Shown here in pieces: positions 23,201-33,490 of a stretch of 64,000 bases of DNA. The position numbers and the translations under genes are program-made. Below the pieces are notes generated by a model, which worked only from the letters and a program-made list of their open reading frames with translations, had not been told where the DNA came from and ran no database searches. This stretch comes from Hysterium pulicare CBS 123377 (taxonomy: Eukaryota; Ascomycota; Dothideomycetes; Hysteriales; Hysteriaceae): assembly GCA_000467715.1 (NCBI GenBank), contig AJFK01000034.1:39593-103592 (forward strand), given 5' to 3'. The first letter of the stretch is position 1. Every line of letters begins with the position of its first letter.

Positions 23201-26200
23201 CTCGATAAGATCTTCCACTAACCTTATCTTAAATGGTTTGCGGTAATAACCTCGGAGCATACTGTTCGGCAAATCTTGCTTTACCTTGCGATACCTGAGT
23301 CCACGAGACAGACAATGCGAACAAAATTCTAGTGTGTCCCCGCATAGGCATACGCATGAAGATCTTTTAGAAACGTTTTCACGAGTTTTCATTACAGGAC
23401 AGGCTAAAATGGTCTGGACCTGAATGGCTGACTCCCATTTCACGACTCACGTGCTGCCGATATTGGACAGCCTGCATGATGCTGGCCAAGGTGATGGTTC
23501 GGACGCAAGACATATGGCGTACCATCGCCTTTTCCATTCCGATGCTGCAGGTTTGGGGAGGGTGTATAAGCCGCGATGGCGGGCGCGGGAGGAGAAACCA
23601 GCCTTCCAGTAAAGCAACTGGCCCGATGTATACCCCGAAGACACTGCATCTCATCAGAAAGTGAAGAAATTCGGATCCCGCCATCAAGAGCTGATGCCAA
23701 TGCAAGACGTGGTGTGATAGACAAGCTTATCTCCCGCAAGCACGCATCAAAGGGTTTGAAGGGGATTCGGTGGGGGTTGAACAGGGTTGAATGTGTCACA
23801 AGCAAGAGCACCGTCTCGATGTCCGAAGGAAGAAGAAGGCCTGCAGTAAAAGCCCCGCCGGAGTGGAACGATGGCGCCCAGAAGCTGTGAGGGATATTGT
23901 GCACCTGTCAAGAGCGTGGTAAAAGACGGAAGTCCTCTGGGAGTTCAGGGATGGAAGGACGTCGAACTAGCGCATCAAACTCGCGGCTCAGCCTCAGCTT
24001 GTAAGGAAACATAACAGAAACATTACGCTGTCAGTACCGTGGTTCTCGAGCGCATTAGTAACGGCGGACCTAGGTAGCCAGGAGAAGCATGCAGTGTGGC
24101 GGTCGACCGTCCCGCCTCCAAGGTTGCTTGACAACCTTCACTCTATCCACAGGCACACCACCACGGCTTTCGTTCACTCGGTGGCTCTAGCATGCATTTG
24201 CGTCTGCCCCTTGCCCTGTCCCTTTCGTCCCCAGGTACATGGATCCCGTGTGTTGTTCCCACCCCCTTCACAGCGTGCATCGTCAGGGTCCTGGGGCGCC
24301 CGCGAACTGTCTGGAGAACAGTTGGTCCTGGCATCCCCCACACGTTTGCGCAAGCTGGTGCGCAATCGTAACGCCAAGTTGCTGGAACCCATGGCGCCCT
24401 TGCTCTCACTCCGGGCTTCTCACACATCCAGCTTTTTCCACGGGCTGGCGGGCGAGCTCGTTCACGCCGGAAAGGGCCGAATTGATGTTTCGATTGCATA
24501 CTGCGCATGCAGCTCGAAGAATCTGACGGCCTGTCGTACAGCATTGACGTCTGCGTTGACAGTAGTGCGGAAAGTGGCAGCCATTTTGAGAGGACGACAG
24601 GAAAACTCCCCGAGAAGCCGGCGTCCAACAACAAGGCCCAGCTCCCAAGGTCGCGAGTTTCGGCTAGTAGCACCGCCGATGCCATGTTCTGCATATTTCA
24701 CGCATACACGGATAGGAGGCTACGAATGATATCGTTCTCTCCTTGTCCAAGGTCACTTCTTACTACGTACAATAGTTCCCCACATGCACACAAGGATCGA
24801 TTAGGGTCCGCGCTCAGTAATCTCGGTGAGGTCATGGAGTTTCTCGCCTCGTCCTTTTCGTAATGGAGAAAGACGGCGTCCTGGCCGACTTTGGGAGTCG
24901 CTGACAATCACCTTGCGGATCGCCGTCTTTGTAGCCAATACTTTGGCAGTTACTACGGAGATGACATCGAGACCATCGTGTCTAAAACAGCTTGCTCTCG
25001 AGCGTTCATATGTTGGTGGTCGCAGAAGACTCAATATTGTCGTTAAGAGTAACTCAGCGATCGTGTACATGTCCGGCCCTGCACCACAAAGACCCATCGA
25101 TCGATTGCTAGTCTGCGCCAAACCCGAAATCCCACAGTACTAGCAAACTGTGGGACCGTGAGCTTCAGATATCTGCGTTGTTCTTCTATTATTACAACTC
25201 CGAAAGGGGCAAAGGAAGTTTATTGAGGGCGGGAGCGAAGGCCACGGTTGGTCATCCCCTCCGTGAATCAGCAGGCTATCGTCATTCTTCATCTAACAGA
25301 GCAGTAGTGGAGATACAACATCGCTTAAAGATTCTATCTAGACGGACATGTACAAGCAGGTCGAAAAATTAAAACTAAGACCAATCCTAGTAATATTTGA
25401 ATCAACCTCACGTAAGGAATCGCGCCTCGAGCGGGAATTCTGAGGAATTTTAGCAAATACATCATCGCAGTGATGTCAGCTCAAACAATCAGTACGCAAT
25501 CGATCTCAGATCATAACTCTTGTCTGGAATGTCTTCGTGGATTCACCTCGATACAAATGCGTCATCCCATGCAAGGCATTTGGTTTCATGCAGCCTACTC
25601 GTCAGTTCTTCACCGAACACCGACAAGCGATAAGTACAGAATCCGGCTTGATAGCAGGAGTCAACACTCAATGTAAATATCCAGGACATTATTAGGACGC
25701 CTGATATAAGTCAGCCACTACGCCGGGAGTAGTGGTGGTTGGAATGCTCAAGACTGGAGCAACAAAGAATTCTATCAAGCCTGCGCCTCCATCGATCTGG
25801 GAAAGTCTACCCACTAAAAATATGCTTGGCTTCGAAGATCTGTTTGCACGTAAAGGGAATATATGAATCGTGCCACAGTACGGGCCTATCCATTTACCCG
25901 CGCGCCAGGCGGCAACCGCGTCCTGGTCGTCGATAATCAGGTAGGCGAGGCCTGCTTCATTTGAACAGCCATGAGCCGCATTACGGAGCCAAAGGGTGGA
26001 TCAAAGGCAGAAGACGGCACAGCTGCAATGTTCAATATCTTGAATGAGCCTAAAGGAATTTGCGATGGTAGGGCAACCATTGGATTGTGTCACGCTCGGA
26101 AGCGTCGATGCGGGGAGAGCTGATATTGGGGAGCTCCCAGAACAGTGGGTTGCATAATGGGCGGGGATCAGCCAACGGGCAATCCTGGTAAGGTAAGCGT

Positions 26201-26404
26201 TGCACAGCATGGCTTATTCACACTCTCAGATCTGATTGCTCCATCGAAGCGAATGCCTCAACAATGTGATTTATCACTGTTTTAGACGGCTTCCATGCCG
26301 CATGTGATTGCCCTTCAGCAGTGCAAGGTTCCAGCACCCACATCAGCAGACTCAACCCAACCTTCCGCCATTTCTCCGTTTCTCGTATGACCACGGCGGC
26401 CACT
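20229..26404. other. Gene-poor region, 6.2 kb
   Basis: It holds the GT2 promoter at the left. Beyond that I found no frame carrying recognisable motifs on either strand. Overlapping long open frames at 24.1-24.7 kb on both strands reflect local GC-rich composition rather than a clear gene. A minus-strand frame at 25.12-24.80 kb reads smoothly (DVISVVTAKVLATKTAIRKV) but matches nothing I know. Given the pseudogene just to the right, some of this may be older decayed coding sequence. Confidence 0.45.
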
Positions 26405-27988
26405 ATGAGATCGTACGACTGGGTTGCCATCGACGGGGACGTGAAGATCGAGAGCCGTGTGGTGAACGGCTAGCTAGCATAGCGCAAAGACACTGCTCAT
26501 TGGAAATGGCAGATCTGGAGGGACACATGCTGAATGTTGGGTGCAGCTCGCATCGCGAAGTATGCTACGCCAGTGCTCTATACACTAACAGAAATGCAGT
26601 ATCACTATCTTCCTGAGAAAATTACCTGGTACTTTCCTTCTGTAAACCAGAATCTCAAAGGCGCGCCAAACGACGTCTATCAAATTCCACTTAGGGAAGC
26701 TGAACAAGGGAAGAGATGCATCTTTCTTACCGCTGGACCATGCAAGAATCAAATTCATCCACAACATCACCACACATACTGGACCCAACGAGGTGGAGGT
26801 AGAGATGGATGATGGTATTGGAAAGCTACATACACGGCTCCGAACACCGTAATTGCCACCGAGGGTTATCCAATACTGCCACACAGTGTGGAAAGGGCAC
26901 ATAATGACATTCGTAGCGCTGAGCTCATTGACATTAAAACATTACCCAAGCAGGTTGCAAATGTAGGTGCCGGGGACGTCGCCATCGAGATGGCAGACAT
27001 ATTGAACACAATATCCCTCCAAAGGCAACCTTTCTATGGCCTTTCGATCCCATGATTCAAGAAACTATTGACCATAACATATAACAACGCCAGAGTCATC
27101 ATACACAAGACCTTCCAGGTCTCCAAGAAAATCGAAAGGCTAGAAACGCGTCACCTCTTGTCACTTACGGCGATGCTCACGAAACGCAGGGCGAAGACTC
27201 ACATCCTCATGATGAACAGGTGTTGGATTCTCATGAACTGCTCTGGGTCATCGAAAGGATCCACCGATCTGAGATGTTAACTACGATCACTTTGAATCAA
27301 ACTAACGGTAACGGGCCACATTGCAGTTTATAACCTCCAGAATATATATCTCAAAGGAATCTGCGCACTCCGGGATGTTACTGAAGAAGCTGAACTGACG
27401 CCAGGTCCTTCTGTTCTACCGGACGATTCATCGAATGAATGTTGATGTTTGATCCCTGCAGGGGCATTTGCTGCAGGTAGACAACTAGGCCATCGACTTT
27501 GTAAAGCTCCAGAATTGATTGATAGCTTTTAGGCTTGAGCATTATCGGATCCCCGTCGTTGTCTTCAACTCGGGGGTGGGACCTGTGGAAATGACTGACC
27601 AAATATGCTATAAAAGAGTATAGATAAAAAAAATAGGAAGGTATTATCGGGTCTAAAAGCAATTTCTTTACATCATTCGTTATTTCACGTCTTATATTTG
27701 TGGGTATAACACTGAATTCAGGGCTACGTATGTATATGACGTTTTCTCTCCTGAAGAACGAAGCATCTACCGCAGTAAATAAAATTAGACTTCTCGGTTT
27801 CTTGCACTCTTTATCGATTTGGAACCATTTCATCGCCCTCTGGGTACATATCGTTGTATGTGCTGGAAGGGAAAAAAAGTAGTACGATTGGAGCTCTCTG
27901 GCAGTCCTCAGGTGAAAGGCTCCAGGGTTTTGGCGCAGCTATCAAGATAGATGCTACCAAGGCCATCTTTGATAGACACGTGTGTGTC
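26405..27988 (+). pseudogene. Glutathione reductase pseudogene, full-length but heavily degraded
   Basis: Fragments in glutathione reductase order are found along one strand in shifting frames. SYDWVAIDG resembles the FAD-binding start. LNVGC at 26530-26544 is the redox-active CVNVGC segment with its first Cys lost. TGPNEVEVEMDDG is near 26778, then TAPNTVIATEGYPILP and VGAGDVAIEMADILNT (NADPH-binding GAGYIAVE) near 26963. TFLWPFDPMIQETI is near 27043, HELLWVIER near 27232, GICALRDVTEEAELTP (the FAD GDVT motif) near 27356, AAGRQLGHRLCKAPEL near 27470, YDVFSPEER near 27735, and LQGFGAAIKIDATKAIFD at 27920-27973 (dimer interface). Many frameshifts and stops separate them; a decayed intron probably lies at about 27404-27460. 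The enzyme normally reduces GSSG with NADPH. The cell presumably keeps a working copy elsewhere. Confidence 0.85.
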
Positions 27989-28385
27989 TAAGACTACCGA
28001 TTTCTTAATTATCAGCCCACAAAGATGACTTGGACTCAGTTCAAGCAAGTAGCCCTCTTCTTCAAGGGTTGATAGTACGATGAATGATGACACTCATCAT
28101 GTACTCAAGATATAGCATCGAAAAAGCAGTCCAGACCCACAAATCAATAGGCTCGGAAGAAAATTCTTTCACCTCTTGACATTTCACCTCATGGCTTCTG
28201 CTCGGTGGCTTGATGTTGCGGTCGAAGGGCTGGAGGGTCGTTGTGTGCCTTGAATGGCCCGGTCTGTGCGCCTTTCCCAAGGTTTTCCCGGGGTGAGAAA
28301 AGTTGCCGGAGCTCCAAACCCTCAACTTCGCGACTGTGCCATCATCTCTGCAACCATCGCTATTCCGTCCGTTTCCTTTCCCATC
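27989..28385. other. Intergenic region between the pseudogene and ATP synthase subunit g
   Basis: No coding motif seen. It includes the promoter of the ATP synthase subunit gene; the lost terminal segment of the glutathione reductase relic would have been at its left end. Confidence 0.4.
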
Positions 28386-29310
28386 ATGACTCTCGCAGCA
28401 TCGCGTGTCATGCTGCGACACTCCAGATTCGCAGTACGACGCGCCGGCATCCGCAATGCGTCTTCGACCTCCGAGGCCGCGGGTGCAGCGAAGGAAAAGG
28501 CCAGCGAATATCAATCCAAGGCATCCGAGGGTCTATCGAAAGTCACTTCTTCAGCTGGGTCTACTCTCAGTAAAGTTGGATCGGCTACTTCCAATGCGCT
28601 GGGAAAGGTTGGAGGACGCACGGGCAGACTTATCGGTTTCGTACAATGTTAGTATTTGCTTCCCCGATGCAACGCAGCCTCAATGGGACCGTCAGCAGTT
28701 TGCCCGCACTCTCAATGCAAAAGCCTTGCATTCGATATGCGCAATGCATCCAATTGGATGTGCTAAAAGGTGTTTGCAAGCCTAGAAAGCGGCTGCGAGA
28801 CCTGGACACTCTTCAAACTACTATCCCCTTTGCCGTGGTCGAAAGTAGACTGGCAAAGAGAAATCACGAACCTATCAAGCTGACTATATGAACCCTTAGC
28901 GTTAATCCCTCCAACCATTTATTACTCCAGAGTTGGTTTAGAGCTTGGAAAGATTGTGTTTGAGAACAGGAAGATGACCCCTCCGTAAGCATTAACCACT
29001 ACCCAATCTACAAGTATCAAGTTGCAGTGCGCTGACTTGCTTGATCAGATCTATGCAAACTTTCCAGTCATATCTCCAACCTCTCATCAACGGACTAAGA
29101 CAACCCGCCACACTCTTCACCCGAACAACGACGTCAGCCAGCACAGTGGAGCCCGCGAACATCCTCAGCCGTGTCCGAAATATCAATTCGCAGCAAATGG
29201 CGTCCGTCGGTGTGGTTGCAGCAGAGGTTATTGGCTTCTTCTCCCTTGGTGAAATGCTTGGCCGCCTCAAGATCGTTGGATACAGGTCTAGCCAACCTGC
29301 TCACCACTAG
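28386..29310 (+). CDS. ATP20: Mitochondrial ATP synthase subunit g, 202 aa
   Basis: Exons 28386-28647, 28900-28984 and 29049-29310; phases agree (first intron 252 nt, donor GTTAGT). The N-terminus MTLAASRVMLRHSRFAVRRA is an Arg-rich, acid-free mitochondrial presequence. A Lys/Ser/Ala-rich segment follows (KASEGLSKVTSSAGS), then the conserved core: GGRTGRLIGFVQ, LIPPTIYYSRVGLELGK, MQTFQSYLQPLINGL, and the membrane helix VGVVAAEVIGFFSLGEMLG with its GxxxG-like packing, ending LKIVGYR. This is the fungal subunit g of F1Fo-ATP synthase, a non-catalytic inner-membrane subunit needed for ATP synthase dimers and cristae shape. Length fits fungal orthologues (about 195-205). Confidence 0.92.
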
Positions 29311-29745
29311 ACGCATGTGGGAATACTTTAGCTGCAATTAAGGGAACAAGAGGAAACCATTGGTTCGGATCCATAGCGATGTTATGCTTGGACGGGAGTG
29401 AGCGGTCGGCGCGTTGATGCTTTGGAGATGGTAGGGGATTGTGAATTCAGCATTCGTGGAACGTACTGGAGGAACGCTACACTGTACTATTGCACATACT
29501 TCTGCTTTAGAATTCCATTTTCTCTGTGCGATAACCGGCAATGCATATTTTCTTTATACCTGTTCTGTACAATTACTGGATAGGTAGGTATGATTTATAG
29601 CGAAACACGTGCCTGCCAAGCCAAAAAGTTGTTCGGAAATTTATTTCTCCACTGCAACGTGAAATTCAACAAATTGTCGCGCTCCTCCACCACGCTTTTC
29701 GAAAAGCAGAAACAAAATGAGTCGGTAGATTCCCCAAAAAATCTC
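29311..29745. other. Intergenic region, promoter of the ROK1 gene
   Basis: The reading frame stays open upstream of the chosen ROK1 start (to 29590), but the upstream residues do not resemble the family. No other feature recognised. Confidence 0.4.
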
Positions 29746-32040
29746 ATGGATGTCTTTAAGCTACTTTCCAAATCTGCCAAATCCTCCCCGAACGCTTCCC
29801 TCCTAAAGCTACCGTCCGCTGGCGAAGCTCATAACCCGCAACTCTTCGGTCATATTGAGGTGCAGCAAGGAGGTACAGTCAAAGCATTGAGCAGGAAAAG
29901 GAAACGAGGGCAGGATGTTGTCAAACATTCTATAATACTTCCCGCGGAACTCGACTTTTTCGGCGATGCTCCACGTTCAGAAGCAAAGAAGATTCTGAAT
30001 ACTTCGAATTCCACACAAGAGAAAGAGCAAAGAGAAACTGTGTCAGAGCCGACTAAGAAAAAGGCCAAGGAGACATCGAACAACGAAGCGGTGCACAGCG
30101 AGGAGGAACGTAGGCGAATACTGCGGTCACATAAACTGAAGATAACTGTATTAGAAGATTTCGCAGCGCAGGAAGCAGCTGCGAAGCTAGTGGACAACAG
30201 TTCTAAGAAGCGGAAAAAGAAGACAGAGAAGATACAGCAGACGGCCCCCAGGAAGACGAAAACGCAGCTATACCCTGAGCCGTTGACCTCGTTTGGTCAA
30301 TTGAGGAGCAAATATGGTATATCAAGGAGACTCGCGGAAAACCTTGACGCACAAGGATACACTGTACCGACGGAGGTTCAACTTGGGGGTCTGCCGCTGC
30401 TTCTGGGTGCTCGAGAGGATTCCGTTGGAGGACTAGTGAATCAAATTGATAGTGGCATTAACGGGAATGCAAGACATCAGGTCGACGAGGGTATCGACCT
30501 TCTCACCATCGCGCCGACTGGAAGCGGCAAAACAATTGCCTTTCTGGTTCCACTGATCGATGCATTAGTTCGAAACAACAACTTGTCGAAGACAGACGAT
30601 CCCGTGCCCGGCTCAGAGGGCCCTCAGGCGATCATTATTGCGCCAACAAAGGAGCTGGCAGGGCAGATTGTCAACGAAGCGCGGAAACTTGCTTCGGGGA
30701 CTGGCATTAAAGCAGCTCTTATGAAGAAGGGAATGGAAGTGCTTGAACAATCAGAAGATGAAAGGTCCGATGTGAAGCATATCGAGTCTGCGAATTCGAC
30801 CTCGGATGACGACGATGCCAGCGCCGGTTCCCGAGATAGAGTGGAACTTGCGACGAGACCTCAGCGTAATCGAAGACGGGCTGAGGTTGTCAAGGCCGCT
30901 ATTCTCGTCGCAACTCCTCTTGCGATTCTAAATGCTTTAAAGAAGCCGGATGGTAGGATAGCAGAGCTACCAACAGCACGCTATCTGGTGCTAGATGAGG
31001 CTGACGTTCTACTCGACCCGCTATTTCGCGAGCAAACTCTCTCAATATGGAATGCTTGCAACAACCCCCTACTACGCGTGAGCCTTTGGTCCGCAACCAT
31101 GGGCTCTAACATCGAAGAACTTGCTATTTCTACAATAAACAACCGCTGGCGCTCCATATCCTTGTCCACTTCATTGCTCCCACATCGTGCCGTTCTCATT
31201 CGTCTAGTTGTGGGTCTGAAGGACACCGCAATACCTAATGTTTCTCACAAACTCGTCTATGCCGCAACAGAACAAGGGAAACTCCTCGCCCTACGTCAAC
31301 TACTCCATCCAACCGCCGCACCTTCCACAGATACAACGCCTACTCTCCGACCACCTTTCCTCATTTTCACACAAACAATCCCTAGAGCTATCGCTCTACA
31401 CGCCGAACTCCTCTACGACATACCTCCCGAAGCAGGCGGCAGCTCCCGAATTGCTGTTCTGCACGCCGACTTGCCGTCCACCGCACGCGACAGCGTGATG
31501 GCGCGCTTCCGGCGTGGAGAAGTCTGGATCCTTATCACAACAGACCTTCTCGCTCGAGGGGTCGATTTCCGCGGTCTCAATGGAGTCGTAAATTATGATG
31601 TCCCAAACTCCGCAGCTGCGTATGTCCATCGTGTCGGTCGTACAGGTCGTGCGGGGAGAGAAGGTGGCGTAGCGGTGACGTTGTATACGCAGGAAGATAT
31701 TCCATATATCAAGAATGTTGCAAATGTGATCAGGGCGAGTGAGAAGTTGTTGGGCAAAGGAGAGGATGAAGGAGGAATCAAGCAGTGGTTGTTTGATGCG
31801 CTGCCGACGCCTAAGAAGCGCGATAGGCAACGATTGAAAAAGAGAGGGGTGGAGGCCAGGAGACCAGGCGTTCAAGGAGATGCGAAGGGAAAAAGTAAGA
31901 CCAGAATCTCGACGAAGAGTGGATGGGAGAGGAGGATGGAGAACAATAGGAGGGGTGCTGTCAAAGGGAGTCGAGATAGGGGGATAGAGGACAGGCGAGG
32001 CGATGTTGGGGAGAGTGACTTTGAGGGATTCGAAGATTAG
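29746..32040 (+). CDS. ROK1: DEAD-box ATP-dependent RNA helicase ROK1 (DDX52-like), 764 aa
   Basis: Single exon. I chose ATG 29746 (MDVFKLLSKS) because Rok1 orthologues start this way; an in-frame upstream Met at 29590 would add 52 residues. Helicase motifs in order: Q-motif GYTVPTEVQ, I APTGSGKT (about residue 257), Ia PTKELAGQ, Ib TPLAIL, II DEAD (about residue 416), III SAT, V TTDLLARGVDF, VI HRVGRTGRAGR. Also typical of Rok1: SRRLAENLDAQGY, DEADVLLDPLFREQTL and SLWSATMGSNIEELA. An acidic, Ser-rich insertion separates Ia from Ib. The C-terminus is strongly basic. Rok1 is a nucleolar helicase for 18S rRNA maturation, releasing snR30 and Rrp5 from pre-40S particles (known in yeast). Identity is clear from sequence. 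Confidence 0.92.
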   Translation: MDVFKLLSKSAKSSPNASLLKLPSAGEAHNPQLFGHIEVQQGGTVKALSRKRKRGQDVVKHSIILPAELDFFGDAPRSEAKKILNTSNSTQEKEQRETVSEPTKKKAKETSNNEAVHSEEERRRILRSHKLKITVLEDFAAQEAAAKLVDNSSKKRKKKTEKIQQTAPRKTKTQLYPEPLTSFGQLRSKYGISRRLAENLDAQGYTVPTEVQLGGLPLLLGAREDSVGGLVNQIDSGINGNARHQVDEGIDLLTIAPTGSGKTIAFLVPLIDALVRNNNLSKTDDPVPGSEGPQAIIIAPTKELAGQIVNEARKLASGTGIKAALMKKGMEVLEQSEDERSDVKHIESANSTSDDDDASAGSRDRVELATRPQRNRRRAEVVKAAILVATPLAILNALKKPDGRIAELPTARYLVLDEADVLLDPLFREQTLSIWNACNNPLLRVSLWSATMGSNIEELAISTINNRWRSISLSTSLLPHRAVLIRLVVGLKDTAIPNVSHKLVYAATEQGKLLALRQLLHPTAAPSTDTTPTLRPPFLIFTQTIPRAIALHAELLYDIPPEAGGSSRIAVLHADLPSTARDSVMARFRRGEVWILITTDLLARGVDFRGLNGVVNYDVPNSAAAYVHRVGRTGRAGREGGVAVTLYTQEDIPYIKNVANVIRASEKLLGKGEDEGGIKQWLFDALPTPKKRDRQRLKKRGVEARRPGVQGDAKGKSKTRISTKSGWERRMENNRRGAVKGSRDRGIEDRRGDVGESDFEGFED

Positions 32041-32333
32041 ATCATATATATTGACTTCGGTTTCATGCCCACCCCCTCGCGCGCACTCACTGAGGCTTTT
32101 GTTCTTCGGAATCACATGCGTCTAATTCAATGTCCGCAAAATGGCTCCACAACGACATCTTATGCTGTGTTTACGTCTACAACCTCTGCTACATTTGTGT
32201 ATTCTCTTAGTTGCCGCAAATGTTTTACGCGGCAGCACGAATCCGCTTCAGATCATCCACCCGTTCCGCCATCTTACCTGTCCTCTGAGCCTCCTAGAAA
32301 AGAAGTAGGTCAAGAGGAAAACAAGCCTAGACA

Positions 32334-32352
32334 TACCTAGGTACCTAGGTAC
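32334..32352. repeat. Palindromic TACCTAGG tandem repeat
   Basis: Two and a half units of TACCTAGG in a row, perfectly self-complementary. Partial copies occur near 16130 and 24070. Such CCTAGGTA runs are common in intergenic DNA of filamentous ascomycetes; no function is known to me. Confidence 0.7.
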
Positions 32353-33293
32353 ATACAACAGTGGCGTTCGCGGATGGTCCGGATGCTTAAGTAAGCAAGG
32401 CTGTTCCAAATCTGCGCTAATTCGAGGAACAGCCCAATCAGCGAAACGGTCCAGTTGATGTAAGCACCTAGGCATGCAGGTGATGAAGGAATGATGCTAG
32501 AATTATTAATGCGGCCCCTTGACAGCAATGGGCCTTATATAAGAGTCGCCCTCGGACCTCCCGCGCAGAGGTCGCATGCAAAGCTCATCTCGAGAAAGCA
32601 TCAATACATGGCCCCCCAAAACAAACGTGCCCCCATGGTTGCGAGCCAAGGCAGAGGCCCAGGCCACGGCAATTTCGTCGCACGCGAGGACACGTTTGTC
32701 GTAACTCACTTCTTTAACTTGGCATTTGACCGCAATCGAGACGGATCCGGCCCTGACATGCTGCCGTACGGAACAAAACGAATTCTCGGTAACGGGTTGT
32801 GATTGGCCGGAGTGTTTTCCCGCCAGCAAACGTCAAGTGAAGATGTAAAATATCGAACGCTATGACGGAGCAGCGAAGGACGCGCGGTACAGGCGAAGCG
32901 AAGGCGTGTCGACGACCCTGACGACGAGTTGCGTTGGGCGCTCGAGCCTTCAATGCTATGCCCGTCTCACAAAAGCTGGCCGCGTTCGACTCCGAGACAC
33001 GCCCCTATCCTTGACAATCCTGTCGAGGGAAGAAGAGTTGGCACGGATTCAGATCTATGTCCAGATCTAATTCATCGCGTGGGTCCCAGAGAGCAGGATA
33101 GATGAAACTAGCCCTCAGCTCCCCCTAGCCGGCGTCATACGGCGTACGCTCGACTGCTACCGACGCTCTCCCTGGGGCTAGACCTCGTGCTCCATGCTCC
33201 TTCCTGCTGCGGTACAGTAAAACTTCCCAGGAAGGCCATTCACTCGCAACTCTTGGGTGAAGTCTTGGCAGCACCCGTACTCTCAGCTACTCC

Positions 33294-33300
33294 TATATAG
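33294..33300 (+). promoter_or_regulatory. TATA-like element of the desaturase gene
   Basis: TATATAG, 191 nt upstream of the chosen ATG at 33491. The frame between (open from 33257) is probably the untranslated leader. Confidence 0.35.
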
Positions 33301-33490
33301 CCACACGCACCTACCACGCGACTCAGCCTTTAAACACACTCCTGCCGGCGGCCAAAAAGCTGAACGAGACACTGCACAAGTCCGTCGTCTTGGCAATTTC
33401 TTCAGATTGCACGGTACTTGGTCACTTCGACAAGGTCGAATACTGTCTTCCACAATCCCTCCACGACCAATTCCTTTCCTGAAGCCCGCC

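Larger units (their letters stand above)
32041..33490. other. Intergenic region, 1.45 kb
   Basis: No gene recognised. It contains a palindromic CCTAGGTA tandem at 32334-32352 and the promoter and 5' leader of the sphingolipid desaturase, with a TATA-like TATATAG at 33294-33300. Confidence 0.5.

Noticed and set aside
24094-24729. 211-residue open frame on the plus strand, with a 183-residue frame opposite
   Set aside because: Long open frames on both strands at once point to GC-rich composition. Neither shows domains or regular secondary-structure patterns.
25911-25941. Plus-strand NRVLVVDNQ resembling the start of a receiver domain (VLVVDDN)
   Set aside because: Only nine residues match, followed by no further receiver motifs (no DxxMPxMDG, no AKP). 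Treated as coincidence.
33257-33490. N-terminal extension of the desaturase from the upstream Met at 33257
   Set aside because: The extra residues are not cytochrome b5-like, and the region lies upstream of a TATA-like element, so it is more likely promoter and leader.
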